From NCBI GenBank assembly GCA_010672585.1, contig JAAHGF010000043.1:1-48224 (forward strand): a stretch of 48,224 bases of DNA. The letters run 5' to 3'. The notes beneath the pieces were generated by a model. It made no database searches. It was not told where the DNA came from and was given only the letters and a program-made list of their open reading frames with translations. Shown here piece after piece: positions 8,968-16,669 of the stretch. The translations under genes were made by a program, and so were the position numbers. This DNA comes from Okeania sp. SIO1I7. Lineage in GTDB: Bacteria; Cyanobacteriota; Cyanobacteriia; Cyanobacteriales; Microcoleaceae. The stretch's first letter is position 1. Every line of letters begins with the position of its first letter.

Positions 8968-9329
8968 TTTCTGGTATTGTTAATAATGGACATCCTACAG
9001 TATCAATAACATTTCGTCTCCCTAATTATCCTGATTTTTCCATTCAGTTTGTTGTTGATACTGGATTTACAGGTGAACTATGCTTACCAAGTGAAGTTGT
9101 TGCTTCGTTAGGTTTACCTTTTAAGTGGGCTACCCGTGCCAATTTAGCTGATAATACAGAAGTTATGTTACCAATTTATGAAGCAATTATTCTCTGGAAT
9201 GGAGAAGAAAAGACAGTTCGAGTTTTGGGAACTGGAAAACGACCTTTATTGGGAACGGCGATGTTAGAAGAAGCAGAATTGGTAATTCAGTTTACTGAAG
9301 GTTGGTTGGTAACTATTGAAGATTTATGA
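8964..9329 (+). CDS. Clan AA (retropepsin-like) aspartic protease family protein
   Basis: A 121-residue single-domain protein with the aspartic-protease signature VVDTGFTGELCLP (catalytic Asp near residue 32). A second half ends with LGTGKRPLLGTAMLEE, resembling the hydrophobic-hydrophobic-Gly strand of retropepsins. Such one-domain proteins would work as dimers. In cyanobacteria they often sit beside a small partner of the type seen immediately upstream; the arrangement resembles a toxin-antitoxin-like pair, but its role is unproven. The start is GTG, overlapping the upstream stop (GTGA). In the second copy of this locus (16381-16700) this gene is missing. Confidence 0.78.
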   Translation: MISGIVNNGHPTVSITFRLPNYPDFSIQFVVDTGFTGELCLPSEVVASLGLPFKWATRANLADNTEVMLPIYEAIILWNGEEKTVRVLGTGKRPLLGTAMLEEAELVIQFTEGWLVTIEDL

Positions 9330-9357
9330 AAAAGGAGAAGAGCAAAGAGGAAGAATC

Positions 9358-10788
9358 TTAGAAACGGGAAGAAACCACCGGAATAGACGAAACGATCCGA
9401 AAACCCCTAATGATGCTGCGGTTGACGGTATTTCTGCTGCTACGCCTAGCACTCCGGCAAGTCCTAGAATAGTCGTTCCAGCAACCGCCACGCAGCAATC
9501 TCATATAACTCTCTCCCTCACTTTCCCAAGCACTACCATCAGTAGGCGCACCTTCGTAGTTCTGATGCCACACATCCTGACACCATTCCCAGATATTCCC
9601 GTGCATATCATATAAACCAAAAGCATTAGGAGGAAAAATTCCCACATCGGTTGTTTTTTGTCGATATTTTCCTTTAGGCGCCTTGCTATAAGTATAGTTG
9701 CCATCATAGTTAACTAACTCAGACGTTATAGTTTCTCCAAAATAAAATGGTGTGGTTGTTCCAGCGCGACAAGCATATTCCCACTGACTTTCACTTGGCA
9801 GTGTGTAAGTTTTTCCCATTTTTTGGGATAGTTTTTGACAAAATTCTACAGCATTGTACCATGAAACCTTTTCTACAGGGCAGTTTCCTCCTTTAAAGCT
9901 AGAGGGATTTTTTCCCATAATGGCTTGATATTGGTTTTGAGTAATAGAATATTTACTCATATAAAAAGGTTGCAGAGTAACTTCATGTTGGGGACTTTCA
10001 TTATCACGTCTTCCCTCTTCATTTTCTGGCGAACCCATAATAAAACTACCACCAGGAATAGCCACCATTTCCAATATCACACCATTACCCAAATCTTCAG
10101 TAAAAAATACTGCTTCATCGGAACGACGATCAATTTCTTCTCCTTTGTTGTTTACCGTTATTACATCAAATAGGTACAAATAAGAAATAGCAGGAGGCAT
10201 TCCAGGCCAAATTTTCTTCAAAGCTTCTACAGAAATAGCCAATCCCTCCGCCCCATCTTTCTCCATATTCGTAGCTACACCCAACACATGACCAGTTTCC
10301 AAGTCAACAACAGGTGCGCCACTATAACCTCTACGGAGGCGATCGCTTTCATCAACCAACAAATTCCAAACTGCCACCCTCTCATTATTTTGACGAGCGA
10401 AACGCTTTTTCCCAAAAGTTCCATCAATAGTTTCCAGCAAGATTTTTTTCTCCTCACCATAGAGATAATGACCTGCTGTCCGAAATTTTCGATTTTTTGC
10501 TTCAGATAAACTTATTAACTGAAAAAGTGGCACATTCAGCTTTTCAACTCGCAATACTGCTAAATCAAAACCCTTAACATCTCCCGTTGCCAAAACTTCT
10601 GCCGGAATATTATTAACCAAAACATTTTCCTCACCACCCACATCCTCAACAACATGAGCACAGGTTAGCAAATAAGTATAATTATCCTCTCGATAAAAAG
10701 CAAATCCAGTTCCAATAACGTCTGCTTTGAAAGAGTTGTCACTAGCACTGGTAATTAAAACTATAGATTCTTCTAGGGGTAGACTCAT
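9358..10788 (-). CDS. Trypsin-like protease fused to a formylglycine-generating-enzyme (SUMF1) domain, copy 1
   Basis: A 476-residue two-domain protein. Residues 1-205 are a trypsin-like serine protease with His in LLTCAHVVED, Asp in GFDLAVLRVE and Ser in RRGYSGAPVVDLE. Residues about 230-470 are an FGE-sulfatase/C-type-lectin-like domain (GGSFIMGSPENEEGR, YSITQNQYQAIMG, LPSESQWEYACRAGTTTPF, NAFGLYDMHGNIWEW, GGCWNDYSRTCRSARR). No signal peptide is seen, so it is probably cytoplasmic. Trypsin-FGE fusions are typical of bacterial conflict/signalling systems in which the protease is kept inactive until triggered. True FGE oxidase activity is not implied; I cannot place the paired active-site cysteines. 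It is a paralog of 16670-18100. Confidence 0.88.
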   Translation of the reverse strand: MSLPLEESIVLITSASDNSFKADVIGTGFAFYREDNYTYLLTCAHVVEDVGGEENVLVNNIPAEVLATGDVKGFDLAVLRVEKLNVPLFQLISLSEAKNRKFRTAGHYLYGEEKKILLETIDGTFGKKRFARQNNERVAVWNLLVDESDRLRRGYSGAPVVDLETGHVLGVATNMEKDGAEGLAISVEALKKIWPGMPPAISYLYLFDVITVNNKGEEIDRRSDEAVFFTEDLGNGVILEMVAIPGGSFIMGSPENEEGRRDNESPQHEVTLQPFYMSKYSITQNQYQAIMGKNPSSFKGGNCPVEKVSWYNAVEFCQKLSQKMGKTYTLPSESQWEYACRAGTTTPFYFGETITSELVNYDGNYTYSKAPKGKYRQKTTDVGIFPPNAFGLYDMHGNIWEWCQDVWHQNYEGAPTDGSAWESEGESYMRLLRGGCWNDYSRTCRSARRSSRNTVNRSIIRGFRIVSSIPVVSSRF

Positions 10789-10988
10789 TTAACTCTAATA
10801 GATATATTTAAGGAAATACTGAATATTATAAATTATTGAACAATAATAGAGTTTTTACTCATTAAAGTAGCTAGGATATCGTCTCTTTCTAAATCATCAA
10901 AAAAACTGTTAGACAACATTCAGGAAGTTTAGGTTTGAGTAGTAAAATTCGTAGGCTGAATATTGAAAGAAGGGAGTTATAATCTGAA

Positions 10989-11348
10989 ATGATAAATATT
11001 CCTTTATCTACAGTTGAAAATTTAGGAAAACATCAAAATTTAGCAGAAATTCTAACTAGGTTGAAGCAGGAATTTCAACAAATTTATCAAGATAATTTAA
11101 TTAGTTTAGTTTTATTTGGCTCTCAAGCAAGAGGAGACGCAAAACCTGACTCAGATATTGATGTTTTAGTAGTTTTAAAAGAAAAGATTACTCTAGATAA
11201 TAAGCGTCAAAAAATCATTGAATTTATTTCCGATATATGTATCGAATATGGGGTGTTAGTAAGTTGTGTTTATGTGAGTGAATATCAATTTAAACAAGAG
11301 AAAAGTCCCTTATTATTGAATATTCATCAAGAAGGTATTTTTCTGTGA
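10989..11348 (+). CDS. MNT-type minimal nucleotidyltransferase (antitoxin-like), partner lost
   Basis: A 119-residue nucleotidyltransferase with the canonical GSQARGDAKPDSDIDVLVVL (GS...DxD) active site, residues about 45-64. MNT proteins act as antitoxins that modify HEPN RNase toxins and are normally encoded just upstream of one. Its TGA stop overlaps a GTG in the classic coupled arrangement, but the downstream frame stops after seven codons (11345-11368), where the tandem array begins. It is either an orphan antitoxin or has lost its toxin. Confidence 0.82.
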   Translation: MINIPLSTVENLGKHQNLAEILTRLKQEFQQIYQDNLISLVLFGSQARGDAKPDSDIDVLVVLKEKITLDNKRQKIIEFISDICIEYGVLVSCVYVSEYQFKQEKSPLLLNIHQEGIFL

Positions 11349-11368
11349 ACATTGAACAACAATATTGA
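11345..11368 (+). pseudogene. Seven-codon stub of a HEPN-domain toxin gene
   Basis: GTG overlaps the MNT stop codon and is followed by codons for NIEQQY and then TGA. This matches the usual first residues and spacing of a HEPN gene, but nothing of the HEPN domain follows. The 83-bp repeat array starts about 10 bp downstream. Confidence 0.45.
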
Positions 11369-11376
11369 TTTAATCT

Positions 11377-12100
11377 AAACTCAAGATAACTATTGGACAA
11401 TAGATAAATCAAATATTAATCTCCTGAAACTGAGCGATCGCTTGAGTGTGACTATATCTAAACTCAAGATAACTATTGGACAATAGATAAATTAAACATC
11501 CATCTGCCTCAAATCAGCGATCGCTTGAGTGTGACTATATCTAAACTAAAGATAACTATTGGACAATAGATAAATCAAATATTAATCTCCTGAAACTGAG
11601 CGATCGCTTGAGTGTGACTATATCTAAACTCAAGATAACTATTGGACAATAGATAAATCAAATATTAATCTCCTGAAACTGAGCGATCGCTTGAGTGTGA
11701 CTATATCTAAACTCAAGATAACTATTGGACAATAGATAAATCAAACATTAATCTGCCTCAAATCAGCGATCGCTTGAGTGTGACTATATCTAAACTCAAG
11801 ATAACTATTGGACAATAGATAAATCAAACATCCATCTCCTGAAACTGAGCGATCGCTCTCGCGGAACGGATGTTCTATCGCTTCGTGTGACTGTATCTAA
11901 ACTCAAGATAACTATTGGACAATAGATAAATCAAACATTCATCTCCCTCAACTGAGCGATCACTTCATCTGACTGTATTTAAACTCAAGATAACTATTGG
12001 ACAATAGTTAAATCAAACATCTATCTCCTGAAACTGAGTGTTCGCTTTCTTCTGACTGTATCTAAACTCAAGATAACTATTGGACAATAGTCTTATACTA
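11377..12100. repeat. Tandem array of nine ~83-bp units, each with a 14-bp palindrome and a HIP1-like site
   Basis: Units start (AAACTCAAGATAACTATTGG) at about 11377, 11460, 11543, 11626, 11709, 11792, 11899, 11981 and 12064, giving spacings of 83, 83, 83, 83, 83, 107, 82 and 83 bp. Each carries the palindrome CTATTGGACAATAG. Most carry HIP1 (GCGATCGC), which decays in the last two full units. The middle of the unit varies between two versions (ATTAATCTCCTGAAACTGA and CATCCATCTGCCTCAAATCA) that are mixed along the array, suggesting unequal crossing-over or gene conversion. One unit holds a 24-bp insert (CGGAACGGATGTTC). It is not a CRISPR: there are no unique spacers. It lies about 310 bp upstream of hupS. 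Confidence 0.93.
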
Positions 12101-12408
12101 TCGGTTTTTTATTCCTCCTGTTGCCTGTTGCCTTCCGGAGCTGCGCACAGCGGTATAAGTGTAGAAATTTAATTAAGTTTTAGTTTTTTTTATATTTTCT
12201 TACCAATAAAATCTTGAAAATAAAGTATCAAAAACAACAAAAAAATATCAAAAAGCCAACAATTAATCAATAATTAAAAATTTCATAAAATATACAAAAT
12301 CATCATTATCTATCCTTTATAATTTCATAAAGGTTGAATTAGGGTGCGACAAATTCTATCGTGAATTCCATCTCAACCTCATATAACAGAGAGGAGAATC
12401 AGGACAGA

Positions 12409-13371
12409 ATGATAAATCTACTGTGGCTTCAAGGCGGAGCTTGTTCTGGCAATACCATATCATTTCTCAATGCTGAAGAACCAAATATTTGTGACTTAAT
12501 TACAGACTTCGGCATTAATGTACTTTGGCATCCTTCTTTAGGATTTGAACTTGGTACAGACGTTCAACAATTATTAAAAGATTGTATTTCGGGAACAATA
12601 CATTTAGATATATTAGTATACGAAGGAACTATAATTAACGCTCCCAATGGTACGGGAGAATGGAACCGTTTTGCCGATCGCCCCATGAAAGATTGGGTAA
12701 AGGAATTATCGGAAGTTGCTGGTTTCGTGGTCGCGGTGGGAGACTGCGCTACTTATGGCGGTATTCCAGCAATGTCACCAAACCCCAGTGAGTCTGAAGG
12801 TTTGCAATTTCTCAAACGGAAAAAAGGCGGATTTTTAGGAGAAGACTTCAAAAGTAAAGCTGGATATCCTGTTATCAATATTCCTGGTTGCCCCGCTCAC
12901 CCAGATTGGATTTCCCAAATATTAGTAGCAGTTGCCACTGGTAGACTTGATGACATTACCTTAGACGAATTTCACCGCCCGGAAACATTTTTCAAAAGCT
13001 TCACTCAAACAGGTTGTACTCGCAACGTTCACTTTGCTTACAAAGCTTCAACCTCAGATTTTGGGCAGCGTCAAGGATGTCTATTCTATGACTTGGGTTG
13101 TCGCGGACCGATGACTCATTCTCCTTGTAACCGCATTTTATGGAACCGGGTTTCGTCTAAGACTCGCGCGGGAATGCCATGTTTAGGTTGTACGGAGCCA
13201 GAATTTCCATTCCATGACCTCGCACCGGGAACAGTATTTAAGACTCAAACAGTTATGGGTGTTCCCAAAGAATTACCCACGGGAGTTAACCGTAAAGATT
13301 ATGCTTTGCTGACTATGGTTGCCAAAGATTCAACCCCAGCATGGGCTGAGGAAGATTTCTTTACAGTTTGA
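12409..13371 (+). CDS. hupS: Uptake [NiFe]-hydrogenase small (FeS) subunit
   Basis: The small subunit carries the three FeS clusters that pass electrons from the HupL nickel-iron site. The protein (320 residues from ATG at 12409) begins MINLLWLQGGACSGN and keeps the conserved cysteine blocks GDCATYGG, INIPGCPAHPDW, QTGCTRN, RQGCLFYDLGCRGP and PCLGCTEPEF. There is no Tat signal peptide, as in other cyanobacterial HupS. I prefer 12409 over the GTG at 12361 because of AGGAGAATCAGGA just upstream and because family members start there. A TATAAT-like box lies at 12318; I found no clean GTA-N8-TAC NtcA site in the 300 bp upstream. Its stop codon is the first TGA of an IS605-type end. Confidence 0.95.
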   Translation: MINLLWLQGGACSGNTISFLNAEEPNICDLITDFGINVLWHPSLGFELGTDVQQLLKDCISGTIHLDILVYEGTIINAPNGTGEWNRFADRPMKDWVKELSEVAGFVVAVGDCATYGGIPAMSPNPSESEGLQFLKRKKGGFLGEDFKSKAGYPVINIPGCPAHPDWISQILVAVATGRLDDITLDEFHRPETFFKSFTQTGCTRNVHFAYKASTSDFGQRQGCLFYDLGCRGPMTHSPCNRILWNRVSSKTRAGMPCLGCTEPEFPFHDLAPGTVFKTQTVMGVPKELPTGVNRKDYALLTMVAKDSTPAWAEEDFFTV

Positions 13372-13480
13372 CATACTCCCGACGTTGCGCTTACGCGAAA
13401 AAACGGGATTCTTCAGCCTGGGAAACCCTGGCTGCTGTTTTAACAGAGGTGATGTCCTCCCCCTGTGTTTATTGACATTG
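13369..13480 (-). mobile_element. Solo IS200/IS605 right end (omega-RNA region remnant) in the hupS-hupL spacer
   Basis: The sequence starting TGACATACTCCCGACGTTGC and continuing through GGGATTCTTCAGCCTGGG and GAGGTGATGTCCTCCCCCTG closely matches the tnpB-side end of the IS at 33978-34075. No transposase gene accompanies it here. The TGA at its edge doubles as the hupS stop codon. The stretch is orphaned and probably inactive. Confidence 0.75.
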
Positions 13481-13624
13481 ATTATAATAAAATACTTCCT
13501 GCTTGTCAAGGGGAGCAGAAGGTTTTATCTGTGGAGGTATCCGACTGTTGACCAATGCTTTCATCTATCCCCCCTAACCCCCCTTTGAAAGGGGGGATGG
13601 AGAGGCCGGGACTTTCAAGCAGTC

Positions 13625-13842
13625 TAGTAGGGTGTGTTAGACAGCGAAAATCTAGATGATGAAAGGGATTCAACAATCTGTCGTAACGCACCGTTTTAGA
13701 TGTGTCAGCGTTACGTTACTAGATGATGGTGCGTTACGCTGGCGCTTTGTCGCGGAGCGTTTCATGTCGGCTCTTAGCCGTTAGCGTTTGCGGAGCATTC
13801 CGATAGGAAAGCTTTGCGCCAGCAAAAACACACCCTACTGAA
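13625..13842. repeat. MITE-like element with AGTAGGGTGTGTT ends
   Basis: The ends are AGTAGGGTGTGTTAG and, reverse-complemented, CAGTAGGGTGTGTTTTTG. Inside are GTAACGCACCGT / GGTGCGTTACG inverted segments and the dispersed short repeat GTTTGCGGAGCATTCCG. Related pieces occur at 26277-26436 and 31147-31190. It adds to the unusually long (615-bp) hupS-hupL spacer. Confidence 0.7.
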
Positions 13843-13852
13843 GCTTTTGTTT

Positions 13853-13899
13853 GTAGTAGGACTTTAGCACGAAGATAGATATTGCTAAAGCCCTACTAC
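13853..13899. repeat. Strong hairpin in the hupS-hupL spacer
   Basis: GTAGTAGGACTTTAGCA pairs with TGCTAAAGCCCTACTAC (one mismatch) around a 13-base loop. It would form a stable RNA stem between hupS and hupL. Hairpins in this spacer are known from heterocyst-forming cyanobacteria, where they have been proposed to tune the hupS:hupL ratio. Confidence 0.7.
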
Positions 13900-13986
13900 G
13901 AGCTTTGGAATAATATTTAATATTGTTTGTTGGGTTGCGCTGCCGCTTAACCTAACCTACAGCACTAATAACTGATAACTAAAATA

Positions 13987-15591
13987 ATGGTTCAAACTAA
14001 AGTACAAACATTAGATATTTCTCCCGTAGGTCGTGTTGAAGGCGACCTAGATGTAAGAGTTGATATTCAAGACGGATATGTAACCAATGCTTGGACTCAA
14101 GCTCAAATGTTCCGCGGTTTTGAAGTCATTCTCAAAGGTAAAGACCCTAAAGCTGGTCTCATTGTCACTCCCAGAATATGCGGAATTTGCGGTGCTTCCC
14201 ACCTCACCTGTGCATCCTGGGCGTTAGATACAGCTTGGCAAACAGAAGTACCTCGTAACGCTATCCTTGCTCGTAACCTCGGTCAACTGGTAGAAACTCT
14301 CCAAAGTCATCCGCGCTTCTTCTACGGTTTATACGCGATCGACTTAACTAACAAAAAATACCACAATAGTCCTTTCTACGAGGAAGCTTGTAAGCGTTTC
14401 GCAGCATTTACAGGTACATCCTACGAACCAGGTATTACCGTTGCATCCAAACCTGTAGAAATATACGCTCTATTCGGCGGTCAATGGCCGCACTCTAGTT
14501 TCATGGTTCCCGGTGGCGTCATGTGCGCTCCCACTCTCACCGATGTTACCCGCGCCTGGGCAATGTTGGAATATTACCGCACCAACTGGTTAGAACCGAT
14601 ATGGTTGGGTTGTTCCATTGACAGGTTTGAACAAATTCAAACTTATGAAGATTTCATGGAATGGTTGGATGAAAATCCTAATCATGCTAGTTCTGACCTC
14701 GGTTTCTATTGGCGCATGGGTCTGAATATTGGTTTAGATAAAATTGGTGCGGGTGTTGGTAAATATATGAGTTGGGGATATTTGCCTCACGAAGATAAAT
14801 ATCAACGCCCGACTATTGAAGGTCGCAATGCTGCGATGATTATGAAAAGTGGTGTCTACGATAGCGCTACAGATATTCATCAATTGATGGAGCATACTTT
14901 TACGCGGGAGAATACTGCCCACGCTTGGTATAACGAGGGTGATGGAGATGTACATCCTTTTGACCGGACTACCGTACCCATTCCTAATAATGATATTGAC
15001 TTTGATGGTGCTTATTCTTGGTCAACTGCTGTATCTCACCAAGATTTAGGTCGGATGGAAGTTGGTGCTTTGGCGCGGGAGTTGATATCAGGTGGCGACC
15101 ATGGGGAAAGTTGGCAGCAGAAAGACGGTTTAGTTTTGGATATGTTCAAGAAAATGGGCGGACCGAACGTACATTTGCGCGTGTTTGCCAGAATGCACGA
15201 ATTAACTAAGTTGTACCGTGAAACAGAACGTTGTTTGCGGGAGTTGAAGTTGCGCGATCCTTGGTATATTAAGCCTGAAGAAAAAGACGGTCGTGGTTGG
15301 GGTGCCACTAATGCTAGTCGTGGTTCTCTCTGTCATTGGGTAGAAATAGAAGGCGGCAAGATTAAGAATTATCAGGTTATTGCGCCGACTACTTGGAATG
15401 TAGGGCCCCGTGATGGTGAAGGTGTGCGCGGACCTATTGAGGAAGCGTTAGTAGGTATTCCTATTGCTGATGTGAATGACCCTGTAGAGGTTGGTCATGT
15501 TGCTCGGTCTTTTGATTCTTGTTTGGTGTGTACCGTTCACGCTCATGATGCGAAGACTGGGGAAGAGTTGGCTAGGTTTCGGACATCATAA
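13987..15591 (+). CDS. hupL: Uptake [NiFe]-hydrogenase large subunit
   Basis: The catalytic subunit, which oxidises H2, typically recycling hydrogen made by nitrogenase. It has 534 residues, the usual length. The nickel ligands are in L1, RICGICGASH (residues 63-72), and L2, DSCLVCTVH (510-518). The 16-residue tail after the L2 histidine (AHDAKTGEELARFRTS) is the peptide removed by HupW. The gene is contiguous, with no sign of the DNA element that interrupts hupL in some heterocystous strains. It is downstream of hupS across a 615-bp, repeat-loaded spacer, so co-transcription is uncertain. The start is ATG at 13987; no strong ribosome-binding site is seen. Confidence 0.96.
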   Translation: MVQTKVQTLDISPVGRVEGDLDVRVDIQDGYVTNAWTQAQMFRGFEVILKGKDPKAGLIVTPRICGICGASHLTCASWALDTAWQTEVPRNAILARNLGQLVETLQSHPRFFYGLYAIDLTNKKYHNSPFYEEACKRFAAFTGTSYEPGITVASKPVEIYALFGGQWPHSSFMVPGGVMCAPTLTDVTRAWAMLEYYRTNWLEPIWLGCSIDRFEQIQTYEDFMEWLDENPNHASSDLGFYWRMGLNIGLDKIGAGVGKYMSWGYLPHEDKYQRPTIEGRNAAMIMKSGVYDSATDIHQLMEHTFTRENTAHAWYNEGDGDVHPFDRTTVPIPNNDIDFDGAYSWSTAVSHQDLGRMEVGALARELISGGDHGESWQQKDGLVLDMFKKMGGPNVHLRVFARMHELTKLYRETERCLRELKLRDPWYIKPEEKDGRGWGATNASRGSLCHWVEIEGGKIKNYQVIAPTTWNVGPRDGEGVRGPIEEALVGIPIADVNDPVEVGHVARSFDSCLVCTVHAHDAKTGEELARFRTS

Positions 15592-15596
15592 TTAGC

Positions 15597-15665
15597 TGTC
15601 AGCTTTCAGCTATCAGCAGTCAGCGATCAGGTCAAAAAGGGACGTTGGATGCAGCGTCCCTATTG
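15597..15665. repeat. Short tandem repeats and a hairpin after hupL
   Basis: A run of CAGCTATCAGC-type heptamers is followed by the stem AGGGACG-TTGGATGCAG-CGTCCCT (about 15638-15661). It could act as a 3' end structure for hupL but lacks a T-tract, so a terminator is not claimed. Confidence 0.5.
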
Positions 15666-15722
15666 TGACTCTAAACGTTTTTTAGCTAAAGAATAAAAGT
15701 TATTAGTTTGGTTTAGTTATAG

Positions 15723-16118
15723 TTAAGTTTGAGAGATGGTTTTAATATGAGCTTGTAGCCATTGGGTGAATGCTTCTCGATTTAATTCTCCAGAAGCTAC
15801 TGCTAAAATAACTTGTTCTTGTTCATCCACAGAAGCATTAATTTCTAGTCCATTCAGGATTAAAAAAACTTCCATTGCTGCGTGTCCTGTTCGTTTGTTA
15901 CCATCAAGAAAAGGATGGTTCATAATAATCAAAAAACCGAGGGCAGCAGCTTTATCAATGACAGTTGGATATAAGTCTTGCCCAGAAAATGTTACTGCTG
16001 GTTGTGCTACTGCTGACTCTAAAGCAGGGCGATCGCGTAAACCATTAGCTCCTCCTGTTTGAGTAATGATTTGCTGATGCAGTTCCATAATTTCTGATAG
16101 AGTGAGATAGCGAGTCAT
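15723..16118 (-). CDS. doc: Doc/Fic-type toxin (death-on-curing family)
   Basis: A 131-residue Fic-fold protein with the active motif HPFLDGNKRTGHAA (residues about 66-79). Doc-type toxins phosphorylate elongation factor Tu, while other Fic proteins AMPylate targets. Length and the LTLSEIMELHQ N-terminus fit Doc. Its start overlaps the stop of the upstream antitoxin gene (ATGA at 16115-16118), giving a two-gene toxin-antitoxin operon. It appears intact. Confidence 0.88.
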   Translation of the reverse strand: MTRYLTLSEIMELHQQIITQTGGANGLRDRPALESAVAQPAVTFSGQDLYPTVIDKAAALGFLIIMNHPFLDGNKRTGHAAMEVFLILNGLEINASVDEQEQVILAVASGELNREAFTQWLQAHIKTISQT

Positions 16119-16312
16119 ACTAACCGCTTATAAAGTTCAGAATTTTTAGTTAATACATAATTGGCTGCTTGATTAAAGTCAGTTTGAGATTCCTGTAACC
16201 ATTCAGCAATTTTTGATTCTAGAATTTTCTCCGGTGATGTTTTCTGCTGGTTGGCAATTTGTTGGATACATTGGTATTGTTCTTTTGATAGTTGTATAGT
16301 TATTTGGTTCAT
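16115..16312 (-). CDS. Small antitoxin paired with Doc
   Basis: A 65-residue protein encoded just upstream of, and overlapping by 4 bp, the doc gene. The N-terminal half (MNQITIQLSKEQYQCIQQIA) looks like a ribbon-helix-helix-type DNA-binding start. The acidic/polar C-terminal half would neutralise the toxin. Assignment rests mainly on position and size; it is not a recognisable Phd. Confidence 0.72.
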   Translation of the reverse strand: MNQITIQLSKEQYQCIQQIANQQKTSPEKILESKIAEWLQESQTDFNQAANYVLTKNSELYKRLV

Positions 16313-16380
16313 GGCAGTATGCTATAAATACTTTCTTTTGCTATTATAGACAGACAATCCTTTTTTGGGAGCATAAATTG

Positions 16381-16650
16381 ATGGAAACACTCTTATTAAG
16401 TTATGAAGAAGTTGGGAAGATTGCTGAACAGCTTTATCAAAATAGTATCCGCGCTGCTGTTGAAATACCAGAAAATATAGGCAAAATGGTGATTATTGAT
16501 ATTGAAACAGGAGATTACTCTGTTAATAAAAATGGTTTAGAAGCAGCAAACTACCTCTATGAGAAAAATCCCCTAGCTAGATTATTTGGCATTCGTATTG
16601 GATATAAAGTGGCTGTTTCTTTTAGTGGTTCTATGGAGAGAGTTATTTGA
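16381..16650 (+). CDS. Conserved 89-residue protein, intact paralog of 8695
   Basis: I do not recognise a function. Family features are LSYEEVGKIAEQLYQNS, then KMVIIDIETGDYSVN and ARLFGIRIGYKVAVSFSG. Its homologs commonly precede clan AA aspartic proteases, as at 8695-9329, and may be antitoxin-like. Here the protease gene is absent: the stop is followed after 19 bp by the 3' end of the trypsin-FGE gene on the other strand. The start is ATG at 16381 with GGGAGC upstream; a TTG just before it is less likely. Confidence 0.7.
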   Translation: METLLLSYEEVGKIAEQLYQNSIRAAVEIPENIGKMVIIDIETGDYSVNKNGLEAANYLYEKNPLARLFGIRIGYKVAVSFSGSMERVI

Positions 16651-16669
16651 AGTCAGAAAACTTCTGACT

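Noticed and set aside
11377-12100. CRISPR array
   Set aside because: The repeat period is 83 bp of near-identical sequence with no unique spacers, and no cas gene is nearby.
12100-12408. NtcA-type binding site upstream of hupS
   Set aside because: No GTA-N8-TAC match is found; only a TATAAT-like box at 12318 without a clear -35.
13987-15591. Excision element or rearrangement within hupL
   Set aside because: The reading frame is continuous with both nickel motifs and the cleavable tail; no recombinase gene is present.
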